A program made the translations under genes and the position numbers. The notes under the pieces are model-generated. The model had not been told where the DNA came from. It made no database searches and worked only from the letters and a program-made list of their open reading frames with translations. 64,000 nt of DNA from an uncultured Pelagibacteraceae bacterium (lineage in GTDB: Bacteria > Pseudomonadota > Alphaproteobacteria > Pelagibacterales > Pelagibacteraceae): NCBI GenBank assembly GCA_902595105.1, contig CACJPA010000003.1:1-64000 (forward strand). The letters are read 5' to 3'. This document shows, piece by piece, positions 42,562 to 51,947 of the stretch. How positions within the stretch are numbered: position 1 is the stretch's first letter; each line of letters starts with the position of its first letter.

Positions 42562-45226
42562 GCGAATACCTACAAAGCTTTTAAGAGAAGACATTAGATT
42601 ATTAGGAACATTCTTAGGAAGAGTAATTAAAGATCAAGAAGGTTCAGTTTTTTTTGAAATTGTTGAAAAATTTAGATTATTATCAAAAAGCACTTTATCA
42701 GACAAAAATAAAAGTAAAGTTTTTTCAAAAATATCAAAGGAAGTAAAAAAACTTTCACCAGAAAAAACTTTTAAAATCACAAGGGCTTTTTCACACATCC
42801 TTAATTTAATGAATTTAGCTGAGTCATTGGATGCTTCTAGAAAATTAAATGAGTATGAAAATCCATATTTTAAAAGCAAAAATCAAAACTTATTTATCGA
42901 AGATATTATTGAGGGACTTTTTAAAAATAAAAATATTACAAATAATAAAATTTATAATTTAGCAACAAAACTAGATATTGGAATAGTTCTTACTGCGCAT
43001 CCAACAGAAGTTAAAAGAAGAACCTTAATTCAAAAATATGCAAATTTAATTGAAATTATGGAGCAAAGACATCTCTACAAAAAATACCCCTCAAAAATCA
43101 TCGAATTAGATAGAAAACTATATTCAGAAATAGCAATAATTTGGAAAACAGATGAACTTAAAAGAACAAAGCCTTCTCCATTAGACGAAGCAAGATGGGG
43201 ATTAGCCGTAATAGAAGATAGTTTGTGGGATACCATTCCTAAAGTTTACAAAAGACTTAACGACATTTTTAGAAAAAATTTAAAGAAAGATTTGCCTCGT
43301 GATTTTAATCCTATTCAATTTGGTTCATGGATGGGCGGAGACAGAGATGGAAATCCAAATGTAACTGCAGAAGTAACCAAGAAAGTAATTTTATTTTCTA
43401 GATGGCAAGCTGCAAAATTATATGAGAAAGAACTTACTAAATTGATACAAGATTTATCAATGGAAGAATGCTCTACAAAAATTAAAAGAGCAACAGGAAA
43501 CAGTTATGAACCTTATAGAGTTTATTTGAGACCAATTAGAGACAAGGTAAGACTAACCCATCAATTAATTGAAAATCATTTAAATAAAAATGTACCTTTA
43601 GATGAAAAAAAATTAATTCAAAATAAAAACGAAATAACTCTTCCATTAAGAGAAGTGAGAAACTCATTAAAAGTAAATAGAGGAGAGCATATTGCAAACG
43701 CAGACTTATTAGATTTAATGAGAAGAGTGAGGTGTTTTGGGATTAATTTAGCAAGATTAGATATAAGACAAGAGGCAGATAGACATGAAAAACTTTTAAA
43801 CGAAATTTTTAAAAAGAAAAAAAATATAAAATATTCTTCTTTAACTGAAATAGAAAAAATAAAATTATTAAATAAATCTATAAAAGAAAAAAAATCTTTT
43901 GTAGATAAAATAAAATTAAAAGATAAAGAAAATAAAGAAGTTTGGAATACTTTCAAACAGATTGCAAAAACACCAATTGAATGCCTAGGTGCATATGTAA
44001 TATCAATGACTTCAACAGCATCTGATATCTTATCTGTTTATTTTTTACAAATGCAGGCACAAAACAAAAATTTATTAAGAGTTGTGCCACTTTTTGAAAC
44101 TTTGGATGATCTAAAAAATGCTAACAGCGTTATGAAAAATTTATTCAAACTTCCATGGTACAGAAAAATGATTAAGTCAAAACAGGAAGTGATGATTGGG
44201 TACTCGGACTCGAGTAAAGATGCTGGAAAACTATCTGCAAGTTGGCATCAATACAAACTTCAAGAGGAGCTTAGAAATTTAGCAAAAAAATATAAGATAG
44301 ATCTTGTTTTCTTCCACGGTAGAGGTGGATCTCCAGGAAGAGGAGGTGGTCCAATTCAGGCTACTTTAAAATCACAACCTTCAGGAACAGTTAATGGAAA
44401 AATTAGAATTACTGATCAAGGTGAAGTAATTCAACAAAAGTACGGTTACAAACCTTTAGCCGAGTATAATTTGTGTAGTTATATAGGTTCTGTAATGGAT
44501 GCTTCTTTAAATCCTCCACCAAGATCAAAAACTAATTGGCGTGAATTAATTCAAAAAATGTCAGAAATTTCTACATCTTCATATAGAAAATATCTAAATC
44601 AAAGTCAGGATTTTATTCGTTACTTTAAAACGGTTACGCCACATAAATCACTTGGAAAGCTTGCTATTGGATCAAGACCAACCAAAAGGAAGAATGTTGA
44701 TAATATTCAGAGTTTAAGAGCTATTCCTTGGGTATTTGCTTGGACACAAATTAGACTAATTTTACCAGCTTGGCTAGGTACCACTGAAGCGCTTAGATAT
44801 GGTTCTATTAAAAAGTTTAGAAGAACAATGACCGATATGGAAAGAAATTGGCCATACTTTGTATCAACTATGGATATTTTGGATATGGTAATTTCTAAGG
44901 TGGATCCAGAAATATCAGTTATTTATGAAAATAATTTAGCTGATCCTTCATTAAAGAGAATTGGTAAGAAATTAAGATTTCAATTTGATGCACTGGTCAA
45001 ATTGCATAATAAAATTACTCCTAAGGAAGTGGTAAAAGAGAGAAAAGAATTTAGAAAAGCTTTATTTATAAGAAACAATTATACAGAGATGTTAAATATA
45101 CTACAGGCAAATGTCATGAATAAATTAACAAATAAAAAATATAAAAATTTAGATAAAAAATTTCTTGAAGATGCTTTAATGACATCGATTGCAGGTATCT
45201 CTGCAGCAATGAAAAATACTGGATAA
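42536..45226 (+). CDS. ppc: Phosphoenolpyruvate carboxylase
   Basis: An 896-residue anaplerotic enzyme making oxaloacetate from PEP and bicarbonate. Catalytic His155 lies in LTAHPTEVKRRT; MGGDRDGNPNVT, GYSDSSKDAGKLSASW, FFHGRGGSPGRGGGP and the C-terminal NTG end are all present. Full length. The ATG overlaps the SMP-30 gene; alternatives downstream would remove conserved residues (LLGTFLGRV). ccdA follows directly. Confidence 0.96.
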   Translation: MKKRDLYYERIPTKLLREDIRLLGTFLGRVIKDQEGSVFFEIVEKFRLLSKSTLSDKNKSKVFSKISKEVKKLSPEKTFKITRAFSHILNLMNLAESLDASRKLNEYENPYFKSKNQNLFIEDIIEGLFKNKNITNNKIYNLATKLDIGIVLTAHPTEVKRRTLIQKYANLIEIMEQRHLYKKYPSKIIELDRKLYSEIAIIWKTDELKRTKPSPLDEARWGLAVIEDSLWDTIPKVYKRLNDIFRKNLKKDLPRDFNPIQFGSWMGGDRDGNPNVTAEVTKKVILFSRWQAAKLYEKELTKLIQDLSMEECSTKIKRATGNSYEPYRVYLRPIRDKVRLTHQLIENHLNKNVPLDEKKLIQNKNEITLPLREVRNSLKVNRGEHIANADLLDLMRRVRCFGINLARLDIRQEADRHEKLLNEIFKKKKNIKYSSLTEIEKIKLLNKSIKEKKSFVDKIKLKDKENKEVWNTFKQIAKTPIECLGAYVISMTSTASDILSVYFLQMQAQNKNLLRVVPLFETLDDLKNANSVMKNLFKLPWYRKMIKSKQEVMIGYSDSSKDAGKLSASWHQYKLQEELRNLAKKYKIDLVFFHGRGGSPGRGGGPIQATLKSQPSGTVNGKIRITDQGEVIQQKYGYKPLAEYNLCSYIGSVMDASLNPPPRSKTNWRELIQKMSEISTSSYRKYLNQSQDFIRYFKTVTPHKSLGKLAIGSRPTKRKNVDNIQSLRAIPWVFAWTQIRLILPAWLGTTEALRYGSIKKFRRTMTDMERNWPYFVSTMDILDMVISKVDPEISVIYENNLADPSLKRIGKKLRFQFDALVKLHNKITPKEVVKERKEFRKALFIRNNYTEMLNILQANVMNKLTNKKYKNLDKKFLEDALMTSIAGISAAMKNTG

Positions 45227-45934
45227 ATGTTTGAATACTTAATTGCTTTTGGAGCAGGACTTATAAGTTTTTTGTCTCCATGTGTTCTACCTTTGATACC
45301 TGGATATATTTCTTATATTTCCGGTCAATCATTACAAGAAATTTTAAATCAACGAAAAATAAATATTTTTCCACTAATTTTATTTTGTTTAGGCTTCTCG
45401 ACTGTTTTTGTTATTTTAGGTGCATCAGCATCATTTTTAGGACAGGCACTATTACAAAATTCAGAAGTGCTAAGAATTTTAGCTGGAATAGTTATCATAA
45501 TTTTTTCTCTTCAATTAATTGGAATAATCAATATTCCATATTTAAATTTTGAAAAAAGATTTGATGCAAAAGAATCAAGAAATATTCTATTTCCATATGT
45601 AATTGGTGTTGCTTTTGGTTTTGGGTGGACACCATGCATAGGTCCAATTTTGGGTTCAATTTTAGCTTTAGCATCTATTGAAGAAACTTTATCAAGAGCC
45701 GTAATTTTGTTAATTTCTTATTCATTAGGTCTTGCTATTCCTTTTGTCTTGTCTGGATACTTAATTCAAAGATTTTTATTATTTTCTAAAAACTTCAAAA
45801 AGAATATTAATTTAATATCAAAAATAGGCGGTATAACTCTGCTTATAACTGGAATTTTGATTTTAACTAATCAATTACAAGTAATTGGTTTTTACATAAT
45901 TAAGATCTTTCCTTTTATGCAAAATTTTGGTTAG
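45227..45934 (+). CDS. ccdA: CcdA-type cytochrome c biogenesis/thiol transporter
   Basis: A 235-residue six-helix membrane protein of the CcdA/DsbD-beta family. The redox cysteines are Cys19 (SFLSPCVLPLIPGY) and Cys137 (GFGWTPCIGPILG). It would carry reducing power across the inner membrane for cytochrome c maturation or periplasmic thiols. It starts immediately after ppc. Confidence 0.92.
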   Translation: MFEYLIAFGAGLISFLSPCVLPLIPGYISYISGQSLQEILNQRKINIFPLILFCLGFSTVFVILGASASFLGQALLQNSEVLRILAGIVIIIFSLQLIGIINIPYLNFEKRFDAKESRNILFPYVIGVAFGFGWTPCIGPILGSILALASIEETLSRAVILLISYSLGLAIPFVLSGYLIQRFLLFSKNFKKNINLISKIGGITLLITGILILTNQLQVIGFYIIKIFPFMQNFG

Positions 45935-45942
45935 TGTATTGA

Positions 45943-46530
45943 ATGAAAATTTATCAAATAGATTCCAGCGCTAGAAAAAAAGGTTCTACTTCTAGAGCTT
46001 TAGCAAAAAAACTTTTAGATAAAATAAAAAAACCAGGAGATGATGTAATTTATAGAGATTTAGATGATGAGATGCTTTTTGTAAGTGGTTTAACAGAGTC
46101 CGGAATGAAAATTGACGAGAAAGATCAAACAGAAGAACACAAAAAAATGTTTGAACTTTCCGACAAGCTTGTAAAAGAATTAAAAGAAAGTGACATTATT
46201 ATTATTTCAGCCCCAATTTATAATTATGGTCCTCCAGCAACACTTAAAGCTTGGTCAGATTTAGCTGCTAGAATAGGGGAAACTTTTAAATTTAAACCTA
46301 ATGGCAGAAGAGAAGGGCTATTAAAAAACAAAAAAGCATATCTGGTCATTACTTCAGGTGGAACTAAACTAAATAGCTCTGAGGATTTTTTAACGCCTTG
46401 GTTAAAATTTATTTTAAACTTTTTTGGAATAGAAAAAGTTGAAGTAATTAGTGCTGATCAAATGGCTTTAGACTATGAAAAATCAATTAGAGATGCAGAA
46501 GCTCAAATAGAAAATATTTCTATAGATTAA
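45943..46530 (+). CDS. azoR: FMN-dependent NADH-azoreductase-like protein
   Basis: A 195-residue flavodoxin-fold oxidoreductase. SSARKKGSTSRALAKKLLD binds FMN phosphate and ISAPIYNYGPPATLKAWSDLAARIGETFKF is the AzoR signature. It probably acts as a two-electron quinone reductase. The gene end overlaps by 11 bases the end of the convergent dioxygenase gene. Confidence 0.88.
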   Translation: MKIYQIDSSARKKGSTSRALAKKLLDKIKKPGDDVIYRDLDDEMLFVSGLTESGMKIDEKDQTEEHKKMFELSDKLVKELKESDIIIISAPIYNYGPPATLKAWSDLAARIGETFKFKPNGRREGLLKNKKAYLVITSGGTKLNSSEDFLTPWLKFILNFFGIEKVEVISADQMALDYEKSIRDAEAQIENISID

Positions 46531-47623
46531 ACTTTCTTTTTAAGTGTCTCAATTTTCCTTCAGTACTATCGTAGTCGATATAACAACCTTGTAAAAATCT
46601 TTCTCCTTCATTTGCATCATAGACTGTTCGTCCATGAAGTAATCTATGATTATCCATCATCATTAAGTCTTTTGGCTCGAGTTTAAATTCAATTCTATAT
46701 TTATCTGAATTATACATTTCAGATATTTTTTTTCTCGCACTATAGTAAAGATCTAATTTTTCTTTTTCTAAAATAGGAACATAGTCTAATCTAGGACTAA
46801 ATCTTACCTGTTTAAAACTTTTATCATCATTTAATTCAATTAAAGGAGAAATTGTTTCTAAAATAACTTCTTTATCAATAAATCTAAATCTTACTTTTAC
46901 CTCTGTTAATATTTTGTAAAATTCTGGATATTCATTTTTTAAATCTTCAGTAACTGTATAACCATCTACTAATGTAGATAACCCTCCTGTAACTTTACTT
47001 TCAATACAATGTAAAAGCTGAATACAAGGAACAGGATTTCTATAGGGATTATCTGTATGTGGTGCTAAAGCTAATGATGTATAAGCAAGATCGTTAGGAT
47101 CAGGTTTAGATTTTACATCAAAATATTCACCAAAATTTGTTCTTCGAACACTTCCTATAGAATTAGCAAATTCCACGATGTAATTTTTTGATGTTGGAAT
47201 ATTTTTTACCACTACAAATCCATATTTGTAAAATGAAACAAGCAAATCATGCATTTCTTTACTCTCATAAAAATTTTCTTGGTATTCGAAATTTTTAATA
47301 TTTTTTAGAGTGGAGTCCCATTTAGTCTTTTCTATAGATCTAATTACAGTATCTTCTTTAAAAAACTCAGAAGCAATTTTATCTATTTCTAATTTTGAAT
47401 TAACACCATCATTAAAATCAACTTCTAAATATTTTTCATTAATATTGGCTCTATTTATTGAAATATCATTACTTAGAAAGGTAGGATCAAAAAGTCTTTG
47501 CTGAGTTCCTTTATCTAAATATTCTTCACCATTTGCCCTTTCACGCAACCAGAATGGATGAATTTCTTTTTTTTCAGATCCATTATTAAAATAAACTTTA
47601 TTTTCAATTAGCTCAATTTTCAT
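46520..47623 (-). CDS. Gamma-butyrobetaine dioxygenase-like Fe(II)/2OG oxygenase
   Basis: A 367-residue protein with a GBBH-like N-terminal domain (HPFWLRERANGEEYLD at about 22-37) and a TauD-type catalytic domain. Iron ligands are His189 and Asp191 (APHTDNPYRNP) and His330 (RLLHGRTVYDANEGERFLQGCYID), with Arg342 for 2OG. The family hydroxylates trimethylammonium compounds such as gamma-butyrobetaine, trimethyllysine and trimethylaminoethylphosphonate. The N-domain lacks the cysteine zinc cluster of human BBOX1 (first Cys is 200). In a betaine-using organism a quaternary-amine substrate is likely. Confidence 0.85.
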   Translation of the reverse strand: MKIELIENKVYFNNGSEKKEIHPFWLRERANGEEYLDKGTQQRLFDPTFLSNDISINRANINEKYLEVDFNDGVNSKLEIDKIASEFFKEDTVIRSIEKTKWDSTLKNIKNFEYQENFYESKEMHDLLVSFYKYGFVVVKNIPTSKNYIVEFANSIGSVRRTNFGEYFDVKSKPDPNDLAYTSLALAPHTDNPYRNPVPCIQLLHCIESKVTGGLSTLVDGYTVTEDLKNEYPEFYKILTEVKVRFRFIDKEVILETISPLIELNDDKSFKQVRFSPRLDYVPILEKEKLDLYYSARKKISEMYNSDKYRIEFKLEPKDLMMMDNHRLLHGRTVYDANEGERFLQGCYIDYDSTEGKLRHLKRKFNL

Positions 47624-47690
47624 ACTACTAGGGCAAGGATTATTTAAAATTTAACTTTAATCAACATAAATTAAATAGTAAGAGTCCACT

Positions 47691-48497
47691 GTGAAAAAAT
47701 TTAATTCAAAAAAATATCCAATATATGCAAGCTTTTTAAATCAACTTGCTAAAGATTTAACAAGATTTTACTACGCGAAATTAGATAAACCATTCAAGAT
47801 AACTAATAAGATGAAAGGTAAAGGGTATGATCCAGTAACGACATCTGACAAAGCATTTGAAAAATTTATAAGGTCTAAAATTTCAAAAAAATTTCCAAAC
47901 CACCAAATCATTGGTGAGGAGTATGGTCATAAACTTACTAAAAGTGAGTTTTCATGGGTAATCGACCCAATTGATGGAACCAGATCATATGTTGTAGGCA
48001 ATCCTAGTTGGAGTAATTTGATTTCATTAAATTATAATGGGGAACCAATTTTAGGATTAGCAAATTTTCCTAAAATGAAAAAATATTATTTAAATGTAAA
48101 TAAAAACACTGCATACGTTTTTGAAAATAATAAAAAAAGAAAACTAAAGGTTAATTCTAAATTAAATTTTACTAATGCAAAATTAGCTGCAGCATTTCAC
48201 AATCAATTAACTCTAAAACAACAATCTAAAATTCAAAAATTTATAAATCGAATGCAATTTCCATGTTTTGATGCTTTAACATATTGTCAACTAGCTGAAG
48301 GTAGACTTGAAATGGTTTCGCAATGTGCAAACAAAATTTGGGATATTCATCCGATTATGCCAATAGTGAGAGCAAGTGGGGCTATAGTAACTACATGGGG
48401 AAATAAAAATCCTGTAGTAGGAGGAAATATTATTGTCTCAAACAATAAAGCAAATCATAAAAAAATATTAAAATTATTAAAGCCTTTAGCTGAATGA
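47691..48497 (+). CDS. hisN: Histidinol-phosphatase (inositol-monophosphatase family, HisN)
   Basis: A 268-residue magnesium phosphatase starting at GTG. VTTSDKAFEKFIRSKI, IIGEEYGHK and WVIDPIDGTRSYVVGNP carry the IMPase metal site (Glu in EEYG, Asp pair in DPIDGT), and IWDIHPIMPIVRASGG-like text closes it. The HisN branch supplies histidinol phosphatase in Alphaproteobacteria. A 67-base AT-rich divergent promoter region separates it from the dioxygenase gene. Confidence 0.88.
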   Translation: MKKFNSKKYPIYASFLNQLAKDLTRFYYAKLDKPFKITNKMKGKGYDPVTTSDKAFEKFIRSKISKKFPNHQIIGEEYGHKLTKSEFSWVIDPIDGTRSYVVGNPSWSNLISLNYNGEPILGLANFPKMKKYYLNVNKNTAYVFENNKKRKLKVNSKLNFTNAKLAAAFHNQLTLKQQSKIQKFINRMQFPCFDALTYCQLAEGRLEMVSQCANKIWDIHPIMPIVRASGAIVTTWGNKNPVVGGNIIVSNNKANHKKILKLLKPLAE

Positions 48498-49057
48498 TAT
48501 CAGAAAGAGCGCAAACAATTCTAGATTTCTGGTTTAAAGAAACTCCCTCTGAAATGCGTTTCAAAAAAGATGAAAAGTTTGATCAAAAAATTAAAGATAA
48601 TTTTTTAAATGATTATGAACTTGCTTGTCAAAATGAATATGATGATTGGCAGGATAATCCTATGAGTTGTCTAGCACTAGTTATTTTATTTGATCAGTTT
48701 TCTAGAAATATGTTTAGAAATGATAAAAAGGCTTTTGCACAAGATCAAAAAACCAGATTGATTGTAAACGATGCAGTTTATTCAGGTTATTTAGAAGCCA
48801 TGAATGTAAATCAAAGATTTTTTATGTTGTTACCTTTAATTCATAGTGAAGAAATAAGTGATCATGAGATGGCATATTATTTATTAAATAAATATTTAAG
48901 AGAACACGAAGGTTACAACGAAATAAAAAAATTTTGGCAAGATCATACAAAAGTAATTAGACAGTTTCATAGATATCCACATAGAAATGAAATTTTAGGA
49001 AGAGAGTCTACTGAAGAAGAACTAGAATTTTTAAGAGGACCTAACTCTTCCTGGTAA
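48494..49057 (+). CDS. DUF924 family protein
   Basis: A 187-residue helical (TPR-like) protein with the family's marks: ILDFWFKETPSEMRFKKDE at the front, ILFDQFSRNMFRNDKKAFA in the middle and HRYPHRNEILGRESTEEE near the end. Function unknown. It overlaps hisN by ATGA and precedes a DUF952 gene, a pairing of small conserved proteins. Confidence 0.88.
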   Translation: MISERAQTILDFWFKETPSEMRFKKDEKFDQKIKDNFLNDYELACQNEYDDWQDNPMSCLALVILFDQFSRNMFRNDKKAFAQDQKTRLIVNDAVYSGYLEAMNVNQRFFMLLPLIHSEEISDHEMAYYLLNKYLREHEGYNEIKKFWQDHTKVIRQFHRYPHRNEILGRESTEEELEFLRGPNSSW

Positions 49058-49058
49058 A

Positions 49059-49400
49059 ATGAATTTAGAATTTATTTTTAAAGTAATAGATAAAGAAGAA
49101 TGGCAAAAAGCTAAGCAATCAGGAACTTATGGTGGATCTGAAAAAGATATTAAAGATGGCTATATTCATTTTTCTGAAGAAGATCAGGTTGAGGAAACCT
49201 TAAAAAAACATTTTCCAAATAAAGAAAACCTAGTTTTATTGAGAGTAAATGCTTTCAAGCTTGAACACTTGCTTTGGGAACAAGCTTCAAATGGTGATAT
49301 GTACCCACATTTATATTCTCCATTAGATACAAGCACAGTTGTTGATGAGTTTGAATTAACTTTGGATGAAAAAGGTCATCATAAAATTCCAAAATTTTAA
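49059..49400 (+). CDS. DUF952 family protein
   Basis: A 113-residue protein matching DUF952: IFKVIDKEEWQKAKQSGTYGGSEKDIKDGYIHFS followed by HLLWEQASNGDMYPHLYSPL. The His/Tyr/Ser-rich conserved segment suggests an enzyme, possibly of the ADP-ribosyltransferase-like fold, but no reaction is established. It starts one base after the DUF924 gene. Confidence 0.88.
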   Translation: MNLEFIFKVIDKEEWQKAKQSGTYGGSEKDIKDGYIHFSEEDQVEETLKKHFPNKENLVLLRVNAFKLEHLLWEQASNGDMYPHLYSPLDTSTVVDEFELTLDEKGHHKIPKF

Positions 49401-49460
49401 ATTAACAAAAATTTAAAATAATAACATTACATATTTGAAGAATATGTTTATAATCAACTA

Positions 49461-51932
49461 GTGTTTAAATTTTTAATCATTTTTTTTATATTTTTATTTA
49501 ATTTCACAAATTCAATAGCATCTGAAGTGATTTATGCAGATGAAGCAAAAGAGATGATGGATGATCATGTAAAATCTAGCGAGCTTTTAAAGGTTCCACT
49601 TCCCAAAATAAATAGAATTATAAAAGATTATCAAAGATACAAAGATTATCGAATAAATGTAATGGCCAATAACTGGCATTACACTTCTTATGTTTGGAAA
49701 GAAGAATTAGATGGAAAAAAATTAACTAAAGACTTTTGCACAAGCATTATTATTGAATTCAAAGTACCAACCACCCCCACAATTAAAGAAGAGATATTTA
49801 AAAGATGCGTATATGCTTTAATGGATTATGCACTTATAGATTTCGAAGGTGGAATAAAGTTATATGAGAAAATAATTTTTAATATAGCAACTGCAGACAA
49901 AGATAAATGGGTTTATAAAAAATCAGGCAAAGATAATTTTAATCCAAGAGATTATAATTTATGGGGTAATCTATCTCCAATTATAACATTTTATGCAGTT
50001 AATTATGATCAGTTTAATTATACAGTAGACCAGCATAAAACCATCCAAAACTATTTTAAAAATAAAGCAATGGTTGAACGTTTTGTTAGAGACGGCAATC
50101 GAAGCAGAACAAAACTTTGTCCAATTGATAATCCAATGAAATTGAGTGGAAAAAAACACAAAGTTAATAATTGTGGAAGTGTTAGATTTAGATTTGCTTC
50201 TGCAGAACTTGCCTTAGCAATTTTAATGCAAGACAAAGAACTTTGGGCAAAAGGTTTGTGGGATTTAGATTATAATCTTAGCATGATTAGTAAAGAAGGG
50301 CATTATGTTAACCATGTTGGCAAAGGGTGTATGGCCCTCGGTTATTCATATGATACAAGTAAATTAATATCGACTAATGTCGAGTTGCTAAACTTAGCAA
50401 ATTTTAATTTACTTGATTACAAAACAAGACATGGAAAAACCATAGCAGAAGCTTACGAGCAGCTTTTTAAGATATACGAAGATATTACTTTAGTTAAACA
50501 TATTGCCAAAAAAGGGATAGGTGCAGCAGCTTGTGGAAGAAAACCATTCAAGACTCATAAAGAGCATATTATTTGGGAACATGGTGGTAAAAAGGGATAC
50601 GAAGAAGCCATAAAAGAAAATTGGATAAGAAATAAAGATGATTATATAAACTGGTCTATAAGATTTGTTTCAGAAAAACATCCAGAATGGTTAAAAGATA
50701 AATTTACACCTCATGAAATTAAAGTATATCCATGGTTGAGCGCATATTACCACATTCAAGCTTTTGAAATATTTAACGCAAATATAATGTCAGAAGGAGA
50801 GAACCTTTGGACAAAAAAATTATCTGAAAAACCAAAGGATTATGAAAAAAAATATAGATTTTCTGAATTTAAAATTTTTAATAAAAATGCAAGTGGAAGA
50901 TATGAACTTAAATCAAATAATGTAAAATTTGCATCGATCACAAATCCTATTAAGCCAAATAAACAAAATGATCATGAATTATACAAAGCTTTTATTAAGG
51001 GAAATTTGATAACTGAGGAAAATAAAAATATTAAATTTAATGAAGCATTGGTTTACCAGGATTCATTTGAAGAGATGAACCATCAGATTTTATCTATTTA
51101 TATAGGAGAGAGTTCAAATGAAGATGCTATTTTACCTCTATTTAGACACAGTCAAAGTATTAAAGAAAAATGTAACACATTATTCAATGGGTTCAATTTT
51201 ATTGAATATGGTTGGATGAATTTTGTAAGTGAGACTAGCAATTTAAATTTTGCAAAAATCCAACAATGTATTCACGACTATTTTGCAGAAATAGATGACG
51301 TTGAGTCCTTGGAATTGTTTGAGACTATTTTGGCTGGTACAAATTCTATTTTAGATTATTTGAAAAATCCTGAAAAGCAAATAGCTAAATTAGAATTGAA
51401 TGAATCAATTTTAGACTCGAAAGAAGAAAATTTTTCAATCTTCAATTTTGAAAATGGAACATTTAAGCTTAAATTAAATAATGTAAATTTCACATCAAAT
51501 TCAAAACCAATTAAACCAAAGCGACAAAAAGAGGATCAATTATACAAATCATTTATAAATGGAAATTTGACCAATACAGAAAATAAAAAAATTATATTGG
51601 ATGAGGCATTGGTTTATAAAAGAAAGTTTGAGACAGATGATCAAATGCTGGTGATTTATATAGGAAATGAGTCAGGAAAAGGGGAGGATGGTATTATGCC
51701 TTTATTTCGACATAGTGAAAATATTCAAAGTAAATGTGGTACCAGACTACTAAATCAATGGGGTTGGATGAGTTTCATAATTGAAACTAAAAATGAGAAA
51801 TTTGCAAATAACCAACAATGTATTCACGACTATTTTGCAGAAATTGATGACGTAGAGTCTTATGAAGTATTTGAGGCAGTGCTAAGTGGAAGTAATTCAA
51901 TATTGAGTTACTTAAAAACAAACGTGAATTAA
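49461..51932 (+). CDS. Large secreted protein: alginate-lyase-like domain plus duplicated C-terminal domain
   Basis: An 823-residue product starting at GTG, with a signal peptide (FKFLIIFFIFLFNFTNSIA, cleavage near 20). Residues about 50-445 read like a PL5/alginate-lyase alpha-toroid: VNNCGSVRFRFASAELALAIL aligns with the NNHSYWAAW helix of AlgL, EGHYVNHVGKGCMALGYSY with its catalytic loop, and VYPWLSAYY with its PxLxPY segment. By this hand alignment the lyase Tyr is kept (Tyr295), but His becomes Cys238 and Arg becomes Lys288, so activity is doubtful. Two copies of a roughly 160-residue domain follow (470-635 and 659-819). The protein is probably periplasmic or outer-surface. No neighbour suggests a polysaccharide pathway. 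Confidence 0.75.
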   Translation: MFKFLIIFFIFLFNFTNSIASEVIYADEAKEMMDDHVKSSELLKVPLPKINRIIKDYQRYKDYRINVMANNWHYTSYVWKEELDGKKLTKDFCTSIIIEFKVPTTPTIKEEIFKRCVYALMDYALIDFEGGIKLYEKIIFNIATADKDKWVYKKSGKDNFNPRDYNLWGNLSPIITFYAVNYDQFNYTVDQHKTIQNYFKNKAMVERFVRDGNRSRTKLCPIDNPMKLSGKKHKVNNCGSVRFRFASAELALAILMQDKELWAKGLWDLDYNLSMISKEGHYVNHVGKGCMALGYSYDTSKLISTNVELLNLANFNLLDYKTRHGKTIAEAYEQLFKIYEDITLVKHIAKKGIGAAACGRKPFKTHKEHIIWEHGGKKGYEEAIKENWIRNKDDYINWSIRFVSEKHPEWLKDKFTPHEIKVYPWLSAYYHIQAFEIFNANIMSEGENLWTKKLSEKPKDYEKKYRFSEFKIFNKNASGRYELKSNNVKFASITNPIKPNKQNDHELYKAFIKGNLITEENKNIKFNEALVYQDSFEEMNHQILSIYIGESSNEDAILPLFRHSQSIKEKCNTLFNGFNFIEYGWMNFVSETSNLNFAKIQQCIHDYFAEIDDVESLELFETILAGTNSILDYLKNPEKQIAKLELNESILDSKEENFSIFNFENGTFKLKLNNVNFTSNSKPIKPKRQKEDQLYKSFINGNLTNTENKKIILDEALVYKRKFETDDQMLVIYIGNESGKGEDGIMPLFRHSENIQSKCGTRLLNQWGWMSFIIETKNEKFANNQQCIHDYFAEIDDVESYEVFEAVLSGSNSILSYLKTNVN
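50868..51365 (+). repeat. Tandem domain copy 1 (within secreted protein)
   Basis: Encodes residues about 470-635. Shared features with copy 2: NEALVY/DEALVY, IYIGESSN/IYIGNESG, PLFRHS, a KC cysteine, GWMNF/GWMSF and the identical 16-residue stretch beginning QQCIHDYFAEIDD. Two cysteines recur at matching places, suggesting a disulfide per unit. I do not recognise the domain. Confidence 0.8.
51435..51917 (+). repeat. Tandem domain copy 2 (within secreted protein)
   Basis: Encodes residues about 659-819. At DNA level 32 consecutive bases starting at 51813 are identical to those starting at 51261, and only 3 of the 48 bases differ across the shared 16-residue segment. The rest of the unit is more diverged, which points to a fairly recent duplication or local gene conversion. 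Confidence 0.8.
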
Positions 51933-51947
51933 AAAAATTAAGTTATT

